64,000 nucleotides of DNA from Flavobacteriales bacterium (GCA_020635655.1 JACJZI010000006.1:124001-188000), one strand, 5' to 3'; positions 21,377-30,406 are shown, counted from the stretch's first letter. Translations and numbers: made by a program. The notes: generated by a model from the sequence alone, not told the origin.

Positions 21377-22111
21377 ATGTGCCTGATCGCTCTCGCCTAT
21401 AAAGCGCACCCGCGCTATCCCTTCATCTTCGCGGCCAACCGGGACGAGTTCCTGGACCGCCCGGCGGCGCCGGCTCATTTCTGGGAGGATGCGCCCGACA
21501 TCCTCGCCGGACGCGACCTGCAGGCCGGTGGCACGTGGATGGGCATCACACGCGCCGGTCGTTTCGCCGCCATCACCAACTTCCGCGACCTGCGCCGGTC
21601 GCAACGCACCGATGGTCCTTCCCGTGGGCTTCTCGTGCGGGATGCCCTGGAACATGCCATCGATCCGCGAGCGACCCAGGTCTATAACGGCTTCAACCTG
21701 ATCCACGGGCCGCTGGATGCATTGCGCTACCATAACAACATCGAACCCGCAGACATTCCGCTTTCCCCCGGCATCCACAGCCTCAGCAACCATTTCCTGG
21801 ACACGCCCTGGCCGAAAGTGGAGCATGCCACGGCGGCAATGGAACACCTGCTCCAGGGACCGGACGAGCAGCTTGTTCCCGGCTTGTTCGCCCTACTGAG
21901 GGACGATGTTCCCGCGTCGGATGAACGCCTGCCCGATACCGGCCTGCCGCGGGACCTCGAGCGTGTCGTCTCCTCCATCTTCATCGACTCGCCCGATTAC
22001 GGCACGCGCTGTTCCACCGTGGTGCTTTTGGATATTGATGGTCGGGCGTGGTTCGAGGAGCGGACCTGGCCGGAGGGATCGGTCGTGATGGAGAAGATGT
22101 CCATCCGGTGA
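21377..22111 (+). CDS. NRDE/TANGO2 family protein
   Basis: 244 aa from the ATG at 21377 (MCLIALAYKAHPRYPFIFAANRDEF). The N-terminal Cys2 and the NRDE motif define the NRDE (T10/TANGO2) family. Further family blocks are AGRDLQAGGTWMGITRAGRFAAITNFRD, RGLLVRDAL, YNGFNLI, SNHFLDTPWPKV and the C-terminal RCSTVVLLD. Length matches the family. Eukaryotic TANGO2 is linked to lipid/heme handling; the bacterial role is not settled. CACCTTTG upstream at ~21363 is a possible -7 element. Confidence 0.9.
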   Translation: MCLIALAYKAHPRYPFIFAANRDEFLDRPAAPAHFWEDAPDILAGRDLQAGGTWMGITRAGRFAAITNFRDLRRSQRTDGPSRGLLVRDALEHAIDPRATQVYNGFNLIHGPLDALRYHNNIEPADIPLSPGIHSLSNHFLDTPWPKVEHATAAMEHLLQGPDEQLVPGLFALLRDDVPASDERLPDTGLPRDLERVVSSIFIDSPDYGTRCSTVVLLDIDGRAWFEERTWPEGSVVMEKMSIR

Positions 22112-22258
22112 AACCCTGCTGAAAGGCTTGTCCAAAGCCGCTTTTCATGGCTCACTTGTTTGGAAGGTCCGCCGATGTTGGGCTCCGGATGCGCCTCATC
22201 ATTGCATCGCGCGTCCGTATTGGCGATCTTGTCCACCTTCACATCAAATCCCTTGATC

Positions 22259-23266
22259 ATGAAGCATCGCTACGCGACCCTTTCCTCCTTCCTCTTTCTT
22301 CTGGCCACCTCGGTGCACGCCCAGACGATCACCGACAGCGCATCGCCGATCGCCGGGGACAGCTTCCTCGACAATTACACTCCATACATGGACCCGGGCC
22401 CGGGTGGATCAGGACAGACCTGGGACTTCAGCAACCTGGTATCCGACAGCACACGCACGGTCAGCTTCCAAACACCGGCCTCCACGGGCGTGAACGGCGG
22501 CTTCCCCAATGCCAACATCGCCGAGACCACGGACATGACCGACTGGACCTTTTTCGAGTCCAGTTCCGCAGGCTATGATCTGCAGGGGGTCTACCTCAAT
22601 TCCCTCACGCAGGAAGTGGTCTATCAGGACCCCGAGCGTGTCCTGAAGCTGCCCTGTTCCATGAACACCAGCTGGACCGACAGCCTGGGCGCCGACTTCA
22701 CCTCCTTCGGCGTGCCCATCATCCGCAGCGGCGCCATCGACGGCCTGGCCGATGGATCGGGCACCCTCATCATGCCCTACGGCACCGTGAACGATGTGTT
22801 GCGGGTGCGCACCATCGAGGATTACACGGATGTATCGATCGTCAACATCGACTACCTCTTCACCACGTACTTCTATTACAAGCCCGGGGTACGCCACCCG
22901 GTCCTGACCATCTTCCACGATGAGGTCACGTCGTTCGGCACCACGACGACCAATGAATTCCTCTTCTGGTCACAGGTGACCCCAGGGGCCATCGAGGACC
23001 TGACCGGCGATGTCATCGGCATGGAGCTTTTTCCGAACCCCGCCAGCGACCAGGTCGTGCTGAGCTATGGCGGACAGGGCGAAGCGCTCGACCTTGAGGT
23101 GACGGACGTTTCCGGTCGCGTCGTGCGCACCGAACACCTGTCCGCGCAGCCGCTGGGTTTCCAGGTGCACGACATGGACGTGAGGGACCTCCCGAAGGGC
23201 GTCTACCAGGTGCGCCTCATCACGGCAAGCGGCCGACAGGGCCTGCAGCGCCTGGTGGTGCAGTGA
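22259..23266 (+). CDS. T9SS type A secreted protein of unknown function
   Basis: 335 aa from the ATG at 22259 (signal peptide MKHRYATLSSFLFLLATSVHAQ). The mature part begins TITDSASPIAGDSF and has the GQTWDFSNL pattern frequent in Bacteroidota surface proteins with a lipid-barrel-like fold. The C-terminal type A sorting domain is clear (ELFPNPASDQVVLSYG, then VRDLPKGVYQVRLITASG, then LVVQ). No catalytic motif is seen. A strong terminator follows at 23285. Confidence 0.8.
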   Translation: MKHRYATLSSFLFLLATSVHAQTITDSASPIAGDSFLDNYTPYMDPGPGGSGQTWDFSNLVSDSTRTVSFQTPASTGVNGGFPNANIAETTDMTDWTFFESSSAGYDLQGVYLNSLTQEVVYQDPERVLKLPCSMNTSWTDSLGADFTSFGVPIIRSGAIDGLADGSGTLIMPYGTVNDVLRVRTIEDYTDVSIVNIDYLFTTYFYYKPGVRHPVLTIFHDEVTSFGTTTTNEFLFWSQVTPGAIEDLTGDVIGMELFPNPASDQVVLSYGGQGEALDLEVTDVSGRVVRTEHLSAQPLGFQVHDMDVRDLPKGVYQVRLITASGRQGLQRLVVQ

Positions 23267-23284
23267 CCGACGATCCGATACCCG

Positions 23285-23325
23285 GGAAGGGGAGGTGCCG
23301 GTTCCCGGACCTCCCCTTCCGCTTT
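23285..23325 (+). terminator. Rho-independent terminator
   Basis: GGAAGGGGAGGT (23285-23296) pairs exactly with ACCTCCCCTTCC (23309-23320) and is followed by GCTTTT. It sits 18 bp after the preceding stop. Confidence 0.8.
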
Positions 23326-23421
23326 TCCGGGTGACCGCCCCCCTGCGATACCGATGAAAGTCGCATCTTTAGGACGGAACGTTCACTCCCTTCCCGGACC
23401 GATCACCAACCCCAATTCCTC

Positions 23422-23955
23422 ATGCAACGACCCAACACCCTTGTTCCCCATCTCATCGGCTGCCTGGCCCTCGCCCTGGCCGCCTGCAACAACTGTCCGC
23501 CACCTCCCGCGCCTCCGCCCCCGCCGGACATGGCCGCGCTGACCACCCAGATCCAGGCCATGGAGGACGCGTATGCCAGTTCCGAGGTCGCCAAGGATGC
23601 CGACGGCGTGGTGAAGTACTACTCCGACGACGTGGTGAGCTACATGAGCAACAAGGAGCCCCTGAGCGGCAAGAGCGCCGTGCGGGACCGCATCGCCGAG
23701 CAGATCGCCAAGGACAGCCTGGGCGTGACGCCCACCTATAAAGTGATCGATCTGTTCCCGGGTGGCGACTACATGACGGAGTTCGGCTCTTGGAGCAATG
23801 CCGACAGCACCGGCACCGAGACGGACCACGGCACCTACATGAGCGTGTTCCGCAAGAAGGGCGACGGCTGGGAGTGCATCCGCGAGATGGCCGTGAGCAG
23901 CATGCCGAAGGAGAAGAAGCAAATGGCGGCGGAAAAGAAGAAGCCGACGATGTGA
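23422..23955 (+). CDS. Lipoprotein with SnoaL/DUF4440-like (NTF2-fold) domain
   Basis: 177 aa. The N terminus is a lipoprotein signal with lipobox LAAC (Cys22), then a Pro-rich linker (CPPPPAPPPPPD). Residues ~38-160 match the NTF2-like SnoaL/DUF4440 pattern (QAMEDAYASSEVAKDADGVVKYYSDDVV, then GKSAVRDRIAEQ, then DHGTYMSVFRKKGDGWECIREMA). The tail is Lys-rich. Probably a periplasmic-side lipoprotein binding a small molecule; the ligand is unknown. A second lipoprotein of the same fold lies at 29552-30130. Confidence 0.8.
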   Translation: MQRPNTLVPHLIGCLALALAACNNCPPPPAPPPPPDMAALTTQIQAMEDAYASSEVAKDADGVVKYYSDDVVSYMSNKEPLSGKSAVRDRIAEQIAKDSLGVTPTYKVIDLFPGGDYMTEFGSWSNADSTGTETDHGTYMSVFRKKGDGWECIREMAVSSMPKEKKQMAAEKKKPTM

Positions 23956-23983
23956 GCTGTTCCTCCGAAAGAACCCTGAGAGA

Positions 23984-24008
23984 GCGCCCTTCCGGGGCGC
24001 TTTTCTTT
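23984..24008 (+). terminator. Rho-independent terminator
   Basis: GCGCCC and GGGCGC form a stem with a TTCCG loop, followed by TTTTCTTTTC, 28 bp after the lipoprotein stop. Confidence 0.85.
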
Positions 24009-24042
24009 TCAGGGCGCCTTGTCCCCGAGGTCCGGACCGGTC

Positions 24043-25605
24043 CTAGTGCACCACCATCAAACGCACATTCCGGACCTGATGATCATGCACGGTACGCACG
24101 GCGTACATGCCGCCGGGCAGCGCGGATACGGAAAGCACGGTCGGCAGCGGTGCCCTCCAACTGCCCACCGTCCGGCCGTCGGCATCGATCAGGTCCATGC
24201 GCTGCGCATCCACCATCCCGGAAACCTGGACCCACGCGTCAGCCGGGTTCGGGAAAATGGCAGGGGCGATGGTGTGCACCACATGCGGCTCCGGGATGGC
24301 CGTGTCCATGCAGGGGGCATCGGATGTCCAGGGGATCGTGTCGGGCACGATCTGCGGCAGGAGATCCGCGGTGGTGCCGGAGATGGGTGTGCGCACCACA
24401 CCGGTCGTCAGCGTGAAGGCCAGGGTATCGGTGAACAACGTATCGCGATGCTCGCCGCACGGATGAAGTGTGGCGGGGTCCCAACGCATCATCACCGGGA
24501 TATTCCTGGCGAGCAGGGTATCGTATTCCAGATGGTCCAACAGGAGGTCCCCATTGGACAGCACGGTGCCGTGCATGCTGCTGGTACCGCCCGTCCCTGG
24601 CAGCCAGCGCACGGAATCGGCCGTGGCGGTCGTCCCCGCGTCGATGAGGAAAGTGCCACCGGGGTTGCATTGGCCGGTGAGCAGCACATGACCGTTCGCA
24701 TCCTCGGTCAGGCCTGACGCATAGCCGTACGAATCCTCATACGGGCCAGGCCAGAAGCGCCCCTGGTGTGTGTACAGGCCCGAGGGGTCCAGCAGCAGCA
24801 GCCATGGACCGGCATGGAGCGGCGCGGGACCGATCTGCTTCACGGAGGTCACGGCCCATCCGCCATTGGCCCGTTGGACCGCATCCAACGCCGTGGCCGC
24901 AGGTCCATCGAAGCGCTCGGCCCACTGTACGTTCGCGGCGGTATCCTGCTTGATCACGTAAAGGGAGCCCGGTCCCTGTTGCGTGAGCTCCTGACCCACG
25001 ATCAGCATCCCACCATCGTTGGAGGCGCGCAGCAAATGATGCGCACCCTTGTCGTTCCCGAACCGATCCGACCAGGCCGAGATCAGGTCCCCCTGGGCGT
25101 CGACGTGCATCTGGAGCGGATAGGAGTCGCTGTACCCGACGATCATGCATTCGCCGTTGGCGAGCGCGCGTACGTCATCGAAGGAGGTGGCCGTGCCGAA
25201 GTCGAAGGTCCGCGCATCGAGCAGGGTGGCGCCAGCATCGAAGTCGAGTTCCATCCCGACCCATGCACCCGCGCCGACCAATCCGATGCCACCGCCCGGG
25301 AAGGCGGCCGCACCCCGGACCTGCCACGCCGGGGACACCGCGGGCAGCAGCACGTCGTTCGTCGCCAGCGTTTGACCGGTCCCGTCCGATCGCCGCAGGT
25401 GCACGCGGGAAAGCCAGGGCGAAGTGCTCGCATCCCACGTGCCGAACACCCACCAGATGTCGCCATTGGGAAGTGGGATGGCGCACTGATAGTAGGTGGA
25501 CAGCGGCTGGCCCGGCGTCTGCCGCAGGGTGAAAGGCGCTTGCGCGGACAGGACCAGGCCGTGACCGAGCGACCAAAGGGCGATCAGGAAAGTGTGCTTG
25601 CGCAT
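24043..25605 (-). CDS. T9SS type A secreted protein, beta-propeller-like
   Basis: 520 aa with signal peptide MRKHTFLIALWSLGHGLVLSAQ. The middle shows repeated blade-like segments with PNGDIWWVFGTW, FDDVRALANGECMIVGYS, HLLRASNDGGMLIVGQE and LTEDANGHVLLTGQ, resembling SBBP/PQQ-like propellers common in Bacteroidota surface proteins. The type A sorting domain ends the protein (IFPNPADAWVQVSG to VRNVRLMVVH). Function beyond surface display is not visible. It converges with the preceding lipoprotein gene. Confidence 0.8.
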   Translation of the reverse strand: MRKHTFLIALWSLGHGLVLSAQAPFTLRQTPGQPLSTYYQCAIPLPNGDIWWVFGTWDASTSPWLSRVHLRRSDGTGQTLATNDVLLPAVSPAWQVRGAAAFPGGGIGLVGAGAWVGMELDFDAGATLLDARTFDFGTATSFDDVRALANGECMIVGYSDSYPLQMHVDAQGDLISAWSDRFGNDKGAHHLLRASNDGGMLIVGQELTQQGPGSLYVIKQDTAANVQWAERFDGPAATALDAVQRANGGWAVTSVKQIGPAPLHAGPWLLLLDPSGLYTHQGRFWPGPYEDSYGYASGLTEDANGHVLLTGQCNPGGTFLIDAGTTATADSVRWLPGTGGTSSMHGTVLSNGDLLLDHLEYDTLLARNIPVMMRWDPATLHPCGEHRDTLFTDTLAFTLTTGVVRTPISGTTADLLPQIVPDTIPWTSDAPCMDTAIPEPHVVHTIAPAIFPNPADAWVQVSGMVDAQRMDLIDADGRTVGSWRAPLPTVLSVSALPGGMYAVRTVHDHQVRNVRLMVVH

Positions 25606-25698
25606 GGGTCTTGTTCCGAAAATACGGGGAAGGATCGTCCCCTTAAAGACGCATGGGAAGCGATCGGTGGCTTGCCCGGCCCCGGCCTATCTTGCAGC

Positions 25699-26823
25699 AT
25701 GCGGTCCACCGCGTACATCAGCGGGGCATGCGCCCTGATCGCGCTGTTCGTGCTCGCCTGTGCCAGGGACGCGCCCGAAGGTCCGGGCCCGGTGGGCACG
25801 CCCTATCCGCTGCACATCCCGTCCAACTTCCCGCCCATGCCCTTGCCACCCGACAACCCCCTGACGGTGGAAGGGGTGCAACTGGGCCGGCATCTGTTCT
25901 ACGAGAAGCGGCTCTCGGGCAACGACCACCAGAGCTGCGCGACCTGTCATTCCTTCTCCACCTCGTTCACCGATGGCGTGTCCACCAGCACCGGCATCGA
26001 TGGCGTGAACGGCACGCGAAACGCCATGGCGTTGGTGAACCTCGGGTGGCAGTCGTTCTTCTTCTGGGACGGGCGGGCATCCACCCTGGAGCAGCAGGCG
26101 CTGGAGCCCGTGCGCAACCCGATCGAGATGCACGACACCTGGCCGGCGGTGGAGGCCCAACTGCAGGCGGACCCCGCCTATCCCCCGCTCTTCCAGGCCG
26201 CGTTCGGCACTTCCACGATCGATTCCCTGCTGGTGGCCAAGGCCATCGCACAGTTCCTGCGCACGCTGATCAGCGGCAACAGTCCGTACGACAAATGGAA
26301 GCGGGGTGAGGGCACCCTGTCGGCCGACGCGCTCGCCGGCTACGTGCTGTTCACCACCGAGGCCGGCCCCGTCGGGCAGCCGATCACCCTGCCGGGCACC
26401 AACACCACGGTGATCGGACAGGGCGGCGCCGATTGCTTCCACTGCCACACCGAGGGGCTCTTCACCGATGGCGGCTTCCACAACAACGCGCTGGACGAGA
26501 TGCCTGCGGACAGCGGTCGCGCCCTGGTAACGCATCAGGCTGCCGACCTCGGCAGGTTCAAGGTGCCCACCCTGCGCAACATCGGGCTCACACGCCCCTA
26601 CATGCACGACGGCCGCTTCTTCTCCATCGAGCAGGTGCTGGACCATTACGACAGTGGCGGCCACGCCTCGGCCACCGCGGACCCGCTGATGAAGTTCACC
26701 GACCCGGGCAGTTCCATGGGGCTGACCGCGGAAATGCGCACCCAGCTCAAGGCCTTCCTCGATGCGCTCGTGGACTATGAATTCGTGGGCGACCCGGCGA
26801 TCCGGGATCCGGGGCCACCCTAG
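25699..26823 (+). CDS. Di-heme cytochrome c peroxidase (MauG/CCP family) lipoprotein
   Basis: 374 aa. The lipobox-like FVLAC (Cys21) after a hydrophobic start suggests a lipid anchor. Two heme c sites are present: CATCH near residue 80 and CFHCH near residue 250. Other family blocks are LGRHLFYEKRLSGN, GVNGTRNAMALVNLGWQSFFFWDGRASTLE, the second-heme region RFKVPTLRNIGLTRPYMHDGRF, and SIEQVLDHYDSGG. It reduces hydrogen peroxide, or acts like MauG, in the periplasm with electrons from a c-type cytochrome. A TATCTTG five bases before the ATG suggests a leaderless transcript. Confidence 0.9.
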   Translation: MRSTAYISGACALIALFVLACARDAPEGPGPVGTPYPLHIPSNFPPMPLPPDNPLTVEGVQLGRHLFYEKRLSGNDHQSCATCHSFSTSFTDGVSTSTGIDGVNGTRNAMALVNLGWQSFFFWDGRASTLEQQALEPVRNPIEMHDTWPAVEAQLQADPAYPPLFQAAFGTSTIDSLLVAKAIAQFLRTLISGNSPYDKWKRGEGTLSADALAGYVLFTTEAGPVGQPITLPGTNTTVIGQGGADCFHCHTEGLFTDGGFHNNALDEMPADSGRALVTHQAADLGRFKVPTLRNIGLTRPYMHDGRFFSIEQVLDHYDSGGHASATADPLMKFTDPGSSMGLTAEMRTQLKAFLDALVDYEFVGDPAIRDPGPP

Positions 26824-26892
26824 CGGAGCGAACGCCTCCGTGCGATGGTGTTCCGGCCATGACTCTCTCCACGGTCCCTTACCTTCCTCCCC

Positions 26893-27789
26893 ATGCTCAA
26901 GATCACCGAGGCGGTCGAACTGATCCAACAGAAGCTGCTGGGCTGGACGAAGGACTTCGTGCAGATGCTGCCCAATCTGGCGGTGGCCGCGGTGATCGTG
27001 GTGATCGGCTGGCTGCTCGCGCGCCTGGCACGCCTGGTGGTGCGCAAGGTGCTGGGCCGGTGGTCCATCGGTCCCACGCTCCTGCGTCTGGTCGGCAACA
27101 GCATCTACCTGGTGGTGCTGCTGGTCGGGGTGTTCACGGCCCTGAGCGTGGTGCACCTGGACAAGACCGTCACCTCCATCCTGGCCGGCGCGGGCATCAT
27201 CGGACTGGCCCTCGGGTTCGCGTTCCAGGACCTCGCCGCCAACTTCGTGTCCGGCATCTTCATGGCGGTGCAGCGGCCGCTCCGCGTGGGCGACCTGGTG
27301 GAGACCGGCGGCCACTTCGGCGTGGTGCAGCGCATCGACCTGCGCACCACCGAGATCACCAACATGCAGGGCCTCCAGGTGATCATCCCCAACAAGGAGG
27401 TGTTCCAGGGCGTGCTGGTGAACTACACCCACAACCGGACCCGTCGGGTGGACCTGGAGGTGGGCATCAGCTACGGCGAAGACCTGGCGCACGTAAAGCA
27501 GGTGACGCTCGATGCGGTGAAAGGGCTCGACGGCCTGATCCCGAGCCAACCCCTGGAACTCTTCTACACCGCCTTCGGCGACAGCAGCATCGACTTCGAA
27601 CTGCGTTTCTGGGTCCGCGCGAAGGACCAGTCCGACTTCCAGGCCCACCAGAGCGCGGCCATCATGGCCATCAAGGCGGCCTACAACAAGGAGGGGATCA
27701 CCATCCCCTTCCCCATCCGCACGTTGGACTTCGGCATCAAGGGCGGGGAGAAGTTGGATGCGATGTGGGGGAAGAGGGATGGAAGTTGA
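26893..27789 (+). CDS. mscS: Small-conductance mechanosensitive channel (MscS family)
   Basis: 298 aa inner-membrane channel that releases solutes under membrane tension. N-terminal membrane segments lie at ~27-47 and ~66-88. The pore-lining TM3 follows (ILAGAGIIGLALGFAFQDLAANFVSGIFMAVQ, with the Gly/Ala packing pattern). The beta domain starts at RPLRVGDLVE and holds GVVQRIDLRTTEI and the VIIPNKEV motif. The C-terminal alpha/beta domain ends with ITIPFPIRTLDF. Length is usual for the small MscS class. It follows the peroxidase by 69 bp on the same strand. Confidence 0.92.
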   Translation: MLKITEAVELIQQKLLGWTKDFVQMLPNLAVAAVIVVIGWLLARLARLVVRKVLGRWSIGPTLLRLVGNSIYLVVLLVGVFTALSVVHLDKTVTSILAGAGIIGLALGFAFQDLAANFVSGIFMAVQRPLRVGDLVETGGHFGVVQRIDLRTTEITNMQGLQVIIPNKEVFQGVLVNYTHNRTRRVDLEVGISYGEDLAHVKQVTLDAVKGLDGLIPSQPLELFYTAFGDSSIDFELRFWVRAKDQSDFQAHQSAAIMAIKAAYNKEGITIPFPIRTLDFGIKGGEKLDAMWGKRDGS

Positions 27790-27805
27790 AGGTGGGAAGT
27801 GGGGA

Positions 27806-27848
27806 GTTGTTGGTTAGTGGTTAGTGGTTAATGGTTGTTGGTTGTTGG
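27806..27848 (+). repeat. G/T-rich short tandem repeat
   Basis: Degenerate tandem units of GGTTAGT and GGTTGTT directly after the mscS stop. The other strand reads as AACCACTAACC-type units. Function unknown; it could be slippage-prone sequence. Confidence 0.7.
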
Positions 27849-27924
27849 CGGGTGGTGCATGGATACAGGGGTGTTCACGTGTTGCGTTGGATCCGGTAAT
27901 TTGGTGGGATCCCAGCCCACTCCC

Positions 27925-28569
27925 ATGAAGCACCATTCGCTCCTCCTGCTCGTCGTGCTCTCGGCACCCGTCGCCGTGCAGGCCCAATGCGTGTATGCCC
28001 AGGACACCTGCGCCGGTGCGGTGGACGCCAGCACCATCCTGGTGAACGGCACGCTTTTCTCCACGGACTCCTACGCGTGTTTCTATGTGGGTCCGGGCGA
28101 CAGTCTGTCCGTGGATGCGATCAACAACTTCATCATGGTGGAAAGCGGGGGCAAGGTGAACGTGAACGGCGTGAACAACGTGGTGCTGGCCAAGGCGGGT
28201 GCATCCGTGGCGTTCTGCGGCAGCGGCTACAACAACTTCGTCGATCACGAACCGGGGCTCGCCTCCCAGCTTTGCATGAGCGGCAACATCGATATCGTCT
28301 GTGCGCAAGTGACGATCATCGGCCCCACGGGCATCGGGGAACGGCAGGACGCCGGACCGGTGCTTTCCTGGTCGGGTGATGTGCTTTCGCTGATCCATTG
28401 CAACCCAGGTGCGGTCCTGGTGGAGGTGGTGGACCTGCAGGGGCGCATCGTGGCGCGATCACCGCTCCGGTCGGAAGGGTCCCTTCGGTTGGACGACCTG
28501 GCGCACGGGCTCTACACGGCGCGCGTTCCGGAACGACCCGACGTACCGCCGCTGCGGTTCGTGCGGTAG
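27925..28569 (+). CDS. Small secreted protein with T9SS-like C-terminal region
   Basis: 214 aa from the ATG at 27925 (signal peptide MKHHSLLLLVVLSAPVAVQAQ). The middle repeats N-V-N-G-V-N-N-V units (KVNVNGVNNVVLAKAGASVAFCG), suggesting a short beta-helix. The C terminus (LVEVVDLQGRIVARSPL, LDDLAHGLYTARV, PLRFVR) looks like a shortened type A sorting domain. The open frame begins upstream, but that stretch is the repetitive intergenic sequence. Role unknown. Confidence 0.7.
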   Translation: MKHHSLLLLVVLSAPVAVQAQCVYAQDTCAGAVDASTILVNGTLFSTDSYACFYVGPGDSLSVDAINNFIMVESGGKVNVNGVNNVVLAKAGASVAFCGSGYNNFVDHEPGLASQLCMSGNIDIVCAQVTIIGPTGIGERQDAGPVLSWSGDVLSLIHCNPGAVLVEVVDLQGRIVARSPLRSEGSLRLDDLAHGLYTARVPERPDVPPLRFVR

Positions 28570-28668
28570 CGGGATCCAGCCGCACCGCCAGTACGGACCC
28601 GATCGGTATCCCATTGGCATGCGATCCCGCGGGTGCTCAACCCGTGGGTCGGGGATCTTGGGCGGAAC

Positions 28669-28884
28669 TCATCCTGCCAGCGCCTCCAGCGCGCCGTAGA
28701 CCAGGAAGGCCGGCCAGACGATGGCCTTCAGGAAGCCCAGCAGGCCCATCCAGAAGCCGGTGGCGTGGCCGATGTAGTAGATCGCCGCGCCGACGAAGCC
28801 CAGCCCGTAGACGGCACCGCCGCCGCCTTGTCGTTGCACATGTTCTTTCATGGTGGTCCGTTCGTTGGGGTCGAAGTTCGCCAT
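28669..28884 (-). CDS. Conserved small membrane protein
   Basis: 71 aa. After a polar start (MANFDPNERTTMKEHVQRQGGGG) come GLGFVGAAIYYIGHATGFW and GLLGFLKAIVWPAFLVYGAL, two short membrane segments. The pattern GLGFxGAxxYYIxHATxFWMGxLGxLKAIVWPAFLVY recurs in a widespread family of small hypothetical membrane proteins. Function unknown. It is transcribed opposite its neighbours. Confidence 0.75.
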   Translation of the reverse strand: MANFDPNERTTMKEHVQRQGGGGAVYGLGFVGAAIYYIGHATGFWMGLLGFLKAIVWPAFLVYGALEALAG

Positions 28885-28988
28885 TCATGACCGGCCCGGC
28901 TTGGAACCGGTCAGCAGGGTCGTTCCGGCATCGCTCCTGGTGTTCGGGGCGAAAAGCTATCTTCAACGATCACCAAAACCCACACACC

Positions 28989-29444
28989 ATGAAGATCCTT
29001 GATCACCTTTTCCGACCCCTGCTGCTGCTCGTGGTGGTCTGCCTGCCCTGGGCGTCCCAGGCCCAGGACGACAAGGGGCCGGACGTGAACTACCTGACGC
29101 AGACCACCACCCGCATCAACGTGCCCGACGGCATGAAGGAGGACGACATGTGGGATATGATGGAGGAATACTACCAGAAGGTGTTGTCGAAGAGCAAACT
29201 GCTGGTCCACTACACCGTGTACCGGCATGCCTGGGGCTCGCAGGGCGCGACCCTTGTGATGAACCTGGAGTTCAAGACCTGGGATGACATCATGAAGTTC
29301 AACCGGGGCGAGCGCCAGGAACTCGAGAAGGCCGCCTGGCCGGATGAGACCGCACGCAAAGCCTTCCTGGACAAGATGGACGCGTTCTGGGACACCCACC
29401 ACAAGGACGAGATCTACGTCGTGAGCAACACGATGCGGAAGTAG
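28989..29444 (+). CDS. Small exported protein of unknown function
   Basis: 151 aa from the ATG at 28989 with a signal peptide ending CLPWASQAQ. The mature protein resembles a dimeric alpha/beta (ABM-like) sensor of environmental proteins: MWDMMEEYYQKVLSKSKLLVHYTVYRHAWG, then LVMNLEFKTWDDIMKFNRGE. It was not assigned to a named family. A TATCTT at 28958-28963 is a candidate -7 element, and a terminator follows at 29468. Confidence 0.65.
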   Translation: MKILDHLFRPLLLLVVVCLPWASQAQDDKGPDVNYLTQTTTRINVPDGMKEDDMWDMMEEYYQKVLSKSKLLVHYTVYRHAWGSQGATLVMNLEFKTWDDIMKFNRGERQELEKAAWPDETARKAFLDKMDAFWDTHHKDEIYVVSNTMRK

Positions 29445-29467
29445 AGCACCGCTTGATCGGAACACCT

Positions 29468-29496
29468 GGACCGCGGCCCATGGGTCGCGGTCCTTT
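29468..29496 (+). terminator. Rho-independent terminator
   Basis: GGACCGCG and CGCGGTCC form a stem around GCCCATGGGT and are followed by TTT, 24 bp after the preceding stop. Confidence 0.7.
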
Positions 29497-29551
29497 CCGA
29501 TGTGCCCGGATCGTGCCTAGCTTTCGTTGACCAACACCAACACCCACCTTC

Positions 29552-30130
29552 ATGAAAATGAGATCCTTCACGCTTGGAGCGGGACTTTCCGGTCTCCTCC
29601 TGCTGGGCGCCTGCAACGCGCCCGCGCCCGACCCCATGGCCGCGAAGAACGCGGAGATCGCAAAGGCCGACAGCGTCGAAAAAGCCCGCGTGGCGGCCCA
29701 GGAGGAGACCCTCCAGAAGATCACGGAGATGTTCAACACCGGCAACACCGATGGCATCGAGGACCTGGTGACGGCCGACTTCCTCGATCACCAGATGCCG
29801 CCGGAGCTCGCCACCACCGGTGTGCAGGGCGCTCGGGACGTGGTGGCATTCTACCGCACCGCCATGCCCGACCTGCATCAGGACATCGTGCGCACCGCCA
29901 CCAACGGCGACCTCACCTTCATGCAGGTGCACATGACCGGCACGAACACCGGACCCATGGGTGCCATGCCGCCCACCGGCAAGGCGATGGACGTGATGGG
30001 CGCGGACGTGGTGCGCTTCGCCGACGGCAAGATGGTGGAGCATTGGGGCTACATGGAGGAAGCGAAGATGATGCAGCAGCTGGGGATGATGCCCGGCCCC
30101 GACCAGGGCAAGCCCGCCGCGAAGAAGTAA
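29552..30130 (+). CDS. Lipoprotein with SnoaL-like polyketide-cyclase (NTF2-fold) domain
   Basis: 192 aa. Lipobox LLLGAC (Cys21) follows a short hydrophobic start. Residues ~52-170 match SnoaL-like ester cyclases: ITEMFNTGNTDGIEDLVTADFLDHQMP, GVQGARDVVAFYRTAMPDLH, and the C-terminal VVRFADGKMVEHWGYMEE. The tail is PGPDQGKPAAKK. It shares fold class and layout with the lipoprotein at 23422. Ligand unknown. A TAGCTTTC at 29518 is a candidate -7 element. Confidence 0.8.
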   Translation: MKMRSFTLGAGLSGLLLLGACNAPAPDPMAAKNAEIAKADSVEKARVAAQEETLQKITEMFNTGNTDGIEDLVTADFLDHQMPPELATTGVQGARDVVAFYRTAMPDLHQDIVRTATNGDLTFMQVHMTGTNTGPMGAMPPTGKAMDVMGADVVRFADGKMVEHWGYMEEAKMMQQLGMMPGPDQGKPAAKK

Positions 30131-30155
30131 CGACTTAGCGACCGGTCCACGTGCG

Positions 30156-30180
30156 AAGGGCGGGATGATCCCGCCCTTTG
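30156..30180 (+). terminator. Rho-independent terminator
   Basis: AAGGGCGGGA and TCCCGCCCTT pair around a short TGA loop, then TTG. It lies 25 bp after the lipoprotein stop. Confidence 0.7.
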
Positions 30181-30260
30181 CTTATTGAGCTCCCCTCTCC
30201 CGATCGAACGCACGATCGGATCGCATGGGGAGGGTCCTTCCTGAAGCCTGGTTCCGATAT

Positions 30261-30312
30261 CACCCGCCCTTGGCGCGCTGTTCCCTCCTTGTGCACACAG
30301 GCGAAGCATTCC
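30261..30312 (+). repeat. Copy 1 of an imperfect ~50-bp direct repeat flanking the heme peroxidase gene
   Basis: Begins CACCCGCCCTT and continues to CCTCCTTGTGCAC, then GGCG-AG-ATTCC. The same blocks in the same order recur at 32371-32420. Confidence 0.6.
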
Positions 30313-30406
30313 GCCCTGAGGCGGAGGATCAGCCGGAGGTGAGCTCGATCACACCCACTTCACCACCTTCCATGATCCTCCTATCTTGAGGCTCCTTTTC
30401 AGCCCG

